From Flaccisagitta enflata (lineage: Eukaryota; Chaetognatha; Sagittoidea; Aphragmophora), in contig OZ231128.1 of NCBI GenBank assembly GCA_965153355.1, positions 15,314,001 to 15,378,000 of the forward strand: a DNA stretch of 64,000 bases, given 5' to 3'. The notes beneath the pieces are model-generated. The model saw only the letters and a program-made list of their open reading frames with translations, searched no databases and was not told where the DNA came from. The translations under genes were made by a program, and so were the position numbers. Below, in pieces: positions 56,578-64,000 of the stretch (the first letter of the stretch is position 1; every line of letters begins with the position of its first letter).

Positions 56578-56941
56578 CTGTCAGTGGGGGGGGTCGATAT
56601 CAACCTACTTTGGAAATGCCAATCAGACATATCACCAGACCGTGCGCAATCACAAATCAACCTAATAAATAAAAGGAAAAGTTCATGAGACTTTATCATT
56701 TACAGTCGTGCCAACCCTACCTTTCCCATTGTAAAGTATAGGAGCTTCCTCTTCCTCTTCCTTCTCCCTATTCATTACAATGTAAATAAGGGGTGTGGCA
56801 CGACTGTAAATGATATGGTGTTACCCCTTTTTCCTTTCACATGTGATTATATATTGTTATTGTGCACACTTTGGCCGTATGTCCGACTGGCATTTCCAAA
56901 GTTCGTTGTTACCGACCCCCCCCACCTGTCAGTCTGTACAT
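56578..56941. mobile_element. Foldback with CAGTGGGGGGG arms, containing a small MITE
   Basis: CTGTCAGTGGGGGGGGTCG with ACTTTGGAAATGCCAATC at the left; GACTGGCATTTCCAAAGT with CGACCCCCCCCACCTGTCAG at the right. The arms weaken inward, and the 104-bp element at 56703 lies near the centre. Confidence 0.7.
56703..56806. mobile_element. Small palindromic MITE with TA flanks
   Basis: CAGTCGTGCCAACCC at the left and GTGTGGCACGACTG at the right, flanked by TA. CCCATTGTAAAGTA mirrors TTACAATGTAAAT. The TA flanks and CAGT ends resemble mariner/pogo-type elements. Confidence 0.75.
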
Positions 56942-57123
56942 CCATTCGGCGTAGGCCCGTCCGTCTGCAGCAACATCCACGAACTTATTAGCAGATTTTC
57001 GAAAAAAAAAAGAAACGTTCAATTTCTTTTTAGTGTAAACTCATGAGACATAACATGGAGCAGACAACACATTGAATTAGTAAAGAGCTTGAAGTTTCCG
57101 ACATTTTAATGTATGAGTTTTTT

Positions 57124-57319
57124 TAGTCACATGCTACGCGACTCTACACCCTGCTATGTCGGTCCGTTGGTCGGTTGGTCGGTCCAATTTTTTCTTTTTT
57201 GGCGTTTTTGAGCTTTTTGAGCATACGGCTCCTGCCCAGATGCCCTAGTGCAGTGACCTCCAGCACTGCTCCTGCCCACCCGCACGCAACTAGGCTAGCC
57301 GTGTATCCGGCCTTGTTTT
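57124..57319 (-). mobile_element. Family A element, uninterrupted reference copy
   Basis: TAGTCACATGCTACGCGACT, ACACCCTGCTATGTCGG, GGTCGGTTGGTCGG, GGCGTTTTTGAGCTTTTTG, AGCATACGGCTCCTGCCC, CAGATGCCCTAGTGCAGTG, CCCGCACGCAACTAGGC, TAGCCGTGTATCCGGCC, TTGTTTT. It is useful for comparison with the split copies. Confidence 0.9.
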
Positions 57320-57376
57320 ACTCATCAATCAAAGTTTGGTAATAACTATTTTATGAACAACCGATACGGATATCTC

Positions 57377-57423
57377 AAACCCATTAAACCCATTAAACCC
57401 ATTAAACCCATTAAACCCATTAA
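57377..57423. repeat. 9-bp tandem repeat (AAACCCATT)5
   Basis: Five units of AAACCCATT, perfect in the core. Confidence 0.9.
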
Positions 57424-57942
57424 TTTAGATGAATCATGATTTACACACTAAAACAAACGGCTCTCGTAACAGAGCCACATTTCTCCTGATCACACCTTAC
57501 GTTCTTCTTCATTTCGTTCATCTGTCATGTCATCTTCTAGTCATTTTCTTTTTTTTTCACTCTCTGTACTCGTCACTCAATCCAACAAGAATATGAACGT
57601 GCAGAAAATATCTCTCTTCTCCGTTTATCTTCTTTTCACCTCCTTCCGATTCTCCTCCTCCTCTTCTCTCTCCTCCTCATCCTGCTCCTCTTAGGTCTCC
57701 TCCTATTCTCCTCCCCCTTCCGCCTTCTTTTTCAGTCTCTTTTCCTCTGAGTTGCTTTCTTTATTTCCTCCTTCATCATTTACTTTTTTCTCTGTCTGAA
57801 TTATAAGCAGCAGATTCCTAAGAATAATAATCTATATGACTATATTAATTATGTCGATCTAAACACCTTTTAGCTCTCATTTGATTCAAAGGTGATTGAC
57901 CACACGGGCACGACGATGAATGAAATTACCCCACATTCTTTT
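57424..57942. other. Unclassified pyrimidine-rich sequence
   Basis: 57600-57760 is rich in CTCCTC and CTTTT. No gene was recognised. Confidence 0.45.
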
Positions 57943-58084
57943 TAGTCGCGGACACGCGACTCTAGAAGCCACTTTTCGGCCCGTCGGTCTGTCCATCTGT
58001 CAGTCTGTTATACATTTTTTCTGAGGTTTTCCGCTCCTGCCCACCCATCCGCGACTAGTGCTGCCGTGTATGAGGCCTTGTTTT
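57943..58084 (-). mobile_element. Family A2 element
   Basis: TAGTCGCGGACACGCGACTC, GGCCCGTCGGTCTGTCC, CCGCTCCTGCCCACCCATCC, GCGACTAGTGCTGCC, GTGTATGAGGCCTTGTTTT. Confidence 0.85.
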
Positions 58085-58773
58085 CCTCACTAATACTGAC
58101 ATGTGATGGTGCATAGTTGGTCACTACAACTAACAACTAAATAATACGAAAAAGTCTGCTCTCTTCTGGGGATAGTGGTGGTATGGTGGATGTGCCGTCT
58201 AATCAATCCATGCTAACAATCGACTCATTAGCAAAGCCACTGTTGTCTGGAATGGAACCAAGTTGAACATTTTGTAAGCTTAAAATTTGAACAATAAAGT
58301 TAATATTCGTCATTTCACCTGTGAAAACTGAACAAAGAATCTGAACACAATTCAGGCCAACATCGTTTGACAATCGAAGCAATTGCTTTTGAAATTTTGA
58401 GTAAAATAGAGAGCTGAGGACAAAATCTGGTATGAAAGCGCTCGACGTATGGAATGAAAGTTTAGAAATTCTTCTACTTCTGCATGAATAAAAAATTTAC
58501 AGGTAGAAAATTGTTTTTCCTGTAAATTCAAGCACGACGTTAATGCCAGATGGCTTGACAGTAAGTGCTTGAAAAACAAATTGTTCTAATAACGTTCCAG
58601 TAACAAAAATGAAACAACGTCTTTAGCTAAAATTTTACCATAATGTTCCATGGTCTGGATTTTTTAGATGCGTCCTCACACCTCTTCATGAGGGTGTGTC
58701 CCTATGTCCAAAGATCCGTCCGGAACGCGAAATTTTCTCAACACGATTTTTAAGGTTTTCTCTTCATTTCTCT
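58085..58773. other. Unclassified sequence
   Basis: No supported gene. The minus ORF 58579-58352 shows no domain. CCTCTTCATGAGGGTGTGTCC at about 58680 is a short hairpin. Confidence 0.45.
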
Positions 58774-58990
58774 TCATCTCTCTTTGTGTCTCTAGAATCT
58801 CCTTCGTGTCTCTTAAAGTATCTCTTCATGTGTCCCTTAATGTGACTCTTCATGTGTCTCTTCATGCATCTCTTCTTGTATCTCTTCATGTATCTCTTCA
58901 TGTGTCTCTTCATGTATCTCTTCATGTGTCTCTTCATGTGTCTCCTCATGTCTCCATGGATCCATATCTCTTCATGTCTCTTTTCATCTT
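58774..58990. repeat. 12-bp minisatellite TCTCTTCATGTG
   Basis: About 17 units with GTGTC/GTATC alternation. It gives HVSL and MKRH periodic ORFs. An ATCTTTATATCTTAGT repeat follows to about 59100. Confidence 0.92.
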
Positions 58991-59100
58991 TAGATATGTC
59001 CATGCGTGGGGGATATCTTAACATCTTTTTATCTTGATATTGTTATATCTTTATATCTTTATCTTAGTATCTTAGTATCTTTGTATCTTAATATCTTACA

Positions 59101-59614
<514 letters not shown>

Positions 59615-59935
59615 CGTCTGAGAATAAAGAGGAGTGTTTTTGAAAGGGATAGAGGAGAAAAGGAAAGGCAGAAAGAACAACAAAAGGGAGCAGTCAACCA
59701 GAAGTTTTACTGCGTTTCACGCATGCCAAAAAAATAAAAAAAGGAAAAGAAAAATGTAAGACTGAGCTAGTAGCTTCATCAATATCTGATTATTGTGAGA
59801 ATTGTAGTATTTTGGCGTATGTTTAAGAAAGTAATGAAGGAGGAGAAGCAGGAAGAAAACAACGGGAATGGGACTGGGAAAATTGTGGGATGGAAAAAGA
59901 GTTGTTTACATAAGTGACTAATCTCTCGGTTCATG

Positions 59936-59998
59936 GGTGTGCCGTGTGTGCCGTGTGTGCCGCGTGTGCCGTGTGTGTCGTGTGTGCCGTGTGTTGCT
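59936..59998. repeat. 10-bp GTGTGCCGTG repeat
   Basis: Six units of GTGTGCCGTG with CGC and GTC variants. Confidence 0.88.
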
Positions 59999-60155
59999 GT
60001 GATTACGGAGGCGTTGAAAACATATGGTTTTCCTAATTATAAATCTTATTCTAATTCGAAGGCCTACATCCACGCTACATGCTAAGGAAAGATGGGAGCC
60101 AGATTTTATAAGTTAAAGAAACAATGGAAAAAACGAATATAATGCTAAAACATAA

Positions 60156-60460
60156 AAGGACGGATCCGCGGCAATCTTAGTTGAATCATTCGATTCGAAT
60201 GGGGTTGGGCAGGGCCAGGGGCAGGGGCAGGGGCAGGGGAAAGGGCATGGGCATGGGCAGGGGCAGGGGCAGGGGCAGGGGCAGGGGCAGGGGCAGGGGC
60301 AGTAACTATCGCTGGAGCAGTGATGACGCGTCACCCCAGAATGATTGACAAATATGACGAATGAACCGACTAATGGACTGATGGACGAACCGATAGATCA
60401 ATACGTAGCACAGCATAACACGTGTAGCACAGCACAGCACGCGTAGCACAGCGTAGTACG
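60156..60460 (+). mobile_element. Family A2 element with (GGGGCA)n expansion
   Basis: AGGACGGATCCGCGGCAATC resembles the family left end. The GTTGGGCAGGGGC position is expanded to about 100 bp. Then TGGAGCAGTGATGACGCG, a GACTGATGGACGAACCG stretch and repeated GTAGCACAGC/ACGCG at the right end. Confidence 0.55.
60206..60303 (+). repeat. (GGGGCA)n, candidate G-quadruplex tract
   Basis: About 16 units of GGGGCA with GGGGAA and GGGCAT variants. Many successive G4 runs with 2-nt loops lie on the plus strand. Confidence 0.93.
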
Positions 60461-60468
60461 CGATGAAA

Positions 60469-60597
60469 CAAGGCCGGATACACGGCAACCCTAGTCGCGG
60501 ACGAGTAGGCCGAAGCGGAAAATACCAAAAGATGAGTGACTGACGGACCAACGGACCAACCAAAAATTGGCGTATTCAGTGGCGAGTTCGCGGCTAA
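60469..60597 (+). mobile_element. Family A2 element
   Basis: CAAGGCCGGATACACGGC, AACCCTAGTCGCGGACGAG, GAAGCGGAAAATACC, GACGGACCAACGGACCAACC, GTGGCGAGTTCGCGGCTAA. The right palindrome has changed to GCGAGTTCGC. Confidence 0.8.
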
Positions 60598-60754
60598 TAA
60601 TGCTTTGAATCTTGCACCAGGATATGGTCCTCAATGCTTGGCGTCTAAAAGCAAAGTGAAAAGGTTGGGATTAATTCATTTTGATACAGCAACGAAAGCA
60701 GACATTCGGCATGGCTGTGACTGGGTGAAAGACAAACACACAGACTAGGAGGCA

Positions 60755-60812
60755 AACAGACAGACATACAGACAGAAAAAAGACAGAAGGACAGACAGAC
60801 AGACAGACAGAC

Positions 60813-60904
<92 letters not shown>

Positions 60905-60905
60905 C

Positions 60906-60944
<39 letters not shown>

Positions 60945-60950
60945 TAATTA
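60755..60950. repeat. (GACA)n microsatellite
   Basis: About 45 units of GACA. Degenerate GACAGA-rich sequence continues to about 61400. Confidence 0.95.
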
Positions 60951-61635
60951 CCTAACAGAGAGACAGACAAACTGACTGCAATCAACGCGACATTATGGGG
61001 GAAATACGGATAGTAGAATAATGAACAGTCACACCGACCGATACACAGACAGATACTCAGACAATACACAGACGGGCAGACAGACAAGAAACAAACCAGA
61101 GTCAGACAAAATGGCGTGCCTAAAGACGGTCTAACTAGAAGACGAAAGGAAAGGCCGATAGACAGACAAAAAGATAGACTAACGAATAGAACCAAGGGCA
61201 GATGGTCGGATAGCTAGACCATTAAACAGACAGCAAGACCGGTAAGCCGTGGGACCGATAGACAACAATACTGACAGAGAGACAAACACGTCGGCAGACA
61301 TACAGAAATACAGAACGACAGGTCGACAAATAGAAAGACAGGCAAATGGGAAAATGAAAGAAACAAAGATAGAAAAGACAGATAAACAAATAGACAGGTC
61401 ACCAATAATCTCCCGAGGCTCACGTCACTCGTCAGGAAAGATGACAGGCAAATGAGCGCGTTCTGAAAAATTCCGCAAACATAAAGCAAAAGGGTTTAAA
61501 TTAGATCAACGTGCCCCTAATCATTTTCGACAGGGTCGTTCAGGAAAGGCAAAGACAACCATTGCGGGGATGAAAGAACTGCCGAATATGGGAAACAGAA
61601 TGCTCCGTCGTTGTTATCATTGTTTCCTCCTTTTT

Positions 61636-62273
61636 GGGCAGCGGCCCCGAAGGGGCCGATGACCTATGCTCTCACACACATGGGAAACTTTCTCCTTCTC
61701 CTTCTTCTCCTCCTTCTTCTCCGTCCCCCCTGACTTTAAAGCCTAAATTTCAACCTCTAGGCCTCTAGGCTCCAATCCCAGTGTCTTGGTCCAAATCCCA
61801 GCCTCCAGGCTCCAATCTCAGCCTCCAGGCTCCAATCTCAGCCTCCAGGCTCCAATCACAGCCTTGAGGCTCCAGTCCCAGACTCAAGGCACCAATCTCA
61901 GCCTTGAGGCTCCAATCCCAGCCTCGAGGCTCCAATCCCAGCCTCGAGGCTCTAATCCCAGCCTTGTGGGTCCAATCCCAGCCTCGAAGGTCCAATCCTA
62001 GCCTCGAGGGTCCAATCCGAGCCTCAAGGCTCCAATACCAGCTTCGGGGCTCCAATCCCAGCCTCCAGGCTCCAACCCCAGCTCCAAGGCCCTAACCCCA
62101 GCATCATGGCTCCAATTCCAACCTCATGGCTCCAATCCCTTCCTTGGGGCAAAAATCCCGCCTTGAAACTCAAATTCTAGCCAAGCTTAGGTCATCAGCT
62201 CCTTTGAGGCAGCTGCCTCTCTCACCTCCATATCTAACATTCACTAACTTAGGGGCAAAGGGTACCGCTGACC
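61636..62273. mobile_element. Family C element, copy 4
   Basis: GGGCAGCGGCCCCGAAGG, GGCCGATGACCTATGCTCTC, a (CTT/CTC)n link, and a 20-bp minisatellite (61735-62185, GAGGCTCCAATCCCAGCCTC, about 22 units). Then AAGCTTAGGTCATCAGCTCC, GAGGCAGCTGCC, and the outer end CAAAGGGTACCGCTGACC. Confidence 0.82.
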
Positions 62274-62342
62274 AAGATTAAAAGACAAAAGTCAAAATGT
62301 TAAACGACTTGAAACAAGGTAAAACGGCGGAAAAAAGTTAAC

Positions 62343-62423
62343 ACGGATGGACCAACAGACGGACCAACAGACAAACCGACCAACAGACATAGCGGGTCAT
62401 AGAGTCGCGTAGAACGTGACTAA
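62343..62423 (+). mobile_element. Family A right-end fragment
   Basis: ACGGATGGACCAACAGACGG, CAGACATAGCGGGTCATAG, AGTCGCGTAGAACGTGACTA. It lies 70 bp after C4, so C4 may be nested in it. Confidence 0.65.
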
Positions 62424-62489
62424 AAACTACCAAATTCCTTTTGATCTCCCTAGGAAATGGTTACTTTTATTTGTAAGACCTGTTATGTA

Positions 62490-62535
62490 ATATAGGTCAA
62501 CGGGTATCGCGGACCATCTGTCTCATTTTCGACTA
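62490..62535. repeat. Outer-end remnant of family C
   Basis: GGTCAACGGGTATCGCGGACC, ATCTGTCTCATTTTCGACTA resembles the C outer end (GGGTACCGCTGACC, CTTTTGCGACTA). Confidence 0.35.
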
Positions 62536-62617
62536 TAACTTACTATATAATATACTAGGCACGTGCCCTTAAAAGAACTATCGTAAACTCGTAACATTAA
62601 CACTGTTTTTCAATTGC

Positions 62618-63455
62618 ATAACCATGGCGTCAATAAAAATGGCCGCCTATTCAAACCCCTCCCCTGAGTACATTTTTTTGACTAGCTTCATAATCTTTTA
62701 GGTGGTAATAGAACTTCAAATTTCTGACTAAGAGAAAAAATCAGAACTCAAAAAAGTTCACAAATGTACCCGTGGCATCAGTTTTTGTGAAAGGCATCCA
62801 AATATAGACCTACCAAATCACTTTTTTTTTTGCGTTTCTTGGTTTTTGTACAAGCACAAAAATACACTTTTTTGAGTTCTGATTTTTGCAGCAGGTCAAT
62901 AAATTGCAAAACTATCACACACTTGAAAAAAATTGCCCCTGTTTCAAAAAATTATTTCATTAAAGAGGTGGGACGATAAGTGTTTAAGAGATAATTTTGC
63001 ACATTTTCAGAAAATCAACAAAAAGTAGTGCAAAAATCAACATTTTTAACTTCTGATTTTGAGTCGGAAATTTGATGAACTATTTCCACCAAAAAAATTG
63101 TGAGACTACTTGAAAAAATGAGTTCACTGTAAGAAATTGAAGTTAGTAAAATGTTTTTATCAAAAACTGATTTTATTCCCTTGTCTCACAATCATTACTG
63201 TGACCAAAAAAATCAACTTTTTTAAGTTCTGATTTTTTTGCTGAGTCAAATATCATTGATACCTTCTTCATCTTTGAAAAAATTCAAAAGCAATGATGAA
63301 AAAAAAGTCCTTTCTTTAAGTTCTAAAAAGATCATTTTAAAAAGTTGTTGATCAATTTGAATTAGAATACTGTTTACAAAAATTAATGCTGCGGACACAA
63401 AAATTAACTTGAACAAATTGAACATGGCGGCCATTTTTATTGACGCTATGGTTAC
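62618..63455. mobile_element. Foldback element, arms ATAACCATGGCGTCAATAAA
   Basis: ATAACCATGGCGTCAATAAA, AATGGCCGCC at the left and GGCGGCCATT, TTTATTGACGCTATGGTTA at the right. The interior repeats a TTTTTGAGTTCTGATTTTTG motif at about 200-bp intervals in both orientations (near 62735, 62870, 63045, 63220). No ORF has coding character. Confidence 0.75.
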
Positions 63456-63612
63456 ATGATATGAAATTCGGCAAATGATTTTACATCTGTCCGATTTTTT
63501 GTAAGGTGATCTAATGAAAATTAACAACTTTCTATCGGGCAGACGTTATGGAAAATACTGTATTAATACTTTATCTGACGCGCTTTAAGAAATATGTTAC
63601 AAAGTGTGGTGT

Positions 63613-63619
<7 letters not shown>

Positions 63620-63690
<71 letters not shown>

Positions 63691-63704
63691 TTCTCTCTCT
63701 CTCC
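63620..63704. repeat. (CT)n microsatellite
   Basis: Pure CT, then CCCTTTCTCTCTC. Confidence 0.95.
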
Positions 63705-63911
63705 AACCTATCTCACTCTTTTTTTCTTATTTTGTCTTGTTCACTTTTTTTTTACTTTTTTTGACAGATCTCCATCATTTGTCTTCCTTGGGTTATTTAT
63801 GGAAGTTTACTCCTACTCTTTCTCCAGCTCTTCCTCTTCCTTCTGCACCTTCTTCGCTTTCTCTTGTCCCTTAACTTTTCTTTTGAAACAATCTCATTCA
63901 TGCAGCCTCGA

Positions 63912-64000
63912 CAAGGCCATTAACACGGCAACCTTAATCACGGACGGGCGGGCGGGAGCGGAATACCAAATAAAGCGAATTTGTGATGGACGGATCGACC
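63912..64000 (+). mobile_element. Family A2 element, cut by window end
   Basis: CAAGGCCATTAACACGGC, AACCTTAATCACGGACGG, GCGGAATACCAAATAAAGCG, GATGGACGGATCGACC. It resembles 60469-60597, and the right end lies beyond the window. Confidence 0.7.

Overview
This window looks like repeat-dominated, non-genic nuclear DNA from a multicellular eukaryote, most likely an invertebrate animal. The evidence is AT-rich DNA without compact ORFs, dozens of dispersed non-autonomous elements nested inside one another, very long microsatellites, a pogo/Tigger-type inverted repeat pair, and the 3' tail of a non-LTR retrotransposon. I cannot name the species. I found no convincing host gene, rRNA or tRNA. Nearly all long ORFs are read-through of stop-free tandem repeats.

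Four groups of sequence fill the window. (1) Family A has about 40 copies or fragments of a 110-280 bp CpG-rich element. One end is CAAGGCCGGATACACGGC. The other is an 18-nt palindrome, AGTCGCGTGCACGCGACT, with a variable GGAC/GGTC tetranucleotide stretch between them. Subtypes are A (GTCGCGTGC), A2 (GTCGCGGAC), B (internal AGTCATTTA motifs) and E (degenerate). (2) Families C and D are elements with ends GGGCAGCGGCCCC and GGTCAGCGGTACCCG. Each holds a private 20-21 bp minisatellite, and several copies sit inside family A copies. (3) There are about twenty foldback (long palindromic) elements of 0.1-2.1 kb. Some are flanked by TA (mariner/pogo-like). Three of about 610-620 bp have CAC termini, different 4-bp target duplications and one shared core motif. 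(4) Tandem arrays include a 2.8 kb 21-bp satellite, a 10-bp A-tract array, 20-bp arrays in opposite orientations, an approximately 880 bp (GA)n tract and a (GGGGCA)n tract.

Layout: 0-3.7 kb, foldback, retrotransposon tail and (GAA)n; 3.7-5.8 kb, giant palindrome built of TGTTTATAAACA; 6-9.6 kb, huge (GA)n tracts, A copies and the 10-bp array; 9.8-11.4 kb, pogo-like element between GC-rich inverted flanks; 12.4-13.9 kb, C1 and a 21-bp minisatellite; 15-17.4 kb, two foldbacks; 17.6-20.2 kb, 20-bp arrays with duplicated 250-bp elements; 20-30 kb, sparse sequence with scattered A copies; 30-31.5 kb, CT tracts; 31.55-32.87 kb, the only stretch with protein-like character (three overlapping frames, unrecognised); 33-34.5 kb, one foldback nested in another; 35.8-38.6 kb, 21-bp satellite; 39.4-41.3 kb, minisatellite split by a TGCATATGCA-rich foldback; 41.6-58 kb, densest nesting of A, C/D and foldbacks; 58-64 kb, GA, GACA and GGGGCA tracts, C4 and a terminal foldback.

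The most interesting content is the architecture of the elements. It includes the 4-bp-duplication foldback group with a conserved core, the repeated A/C/foldback nesting, and the conversion of element interiors into private tandem arrays. All boundaries were read by eye, so ends may be off by a few bases.
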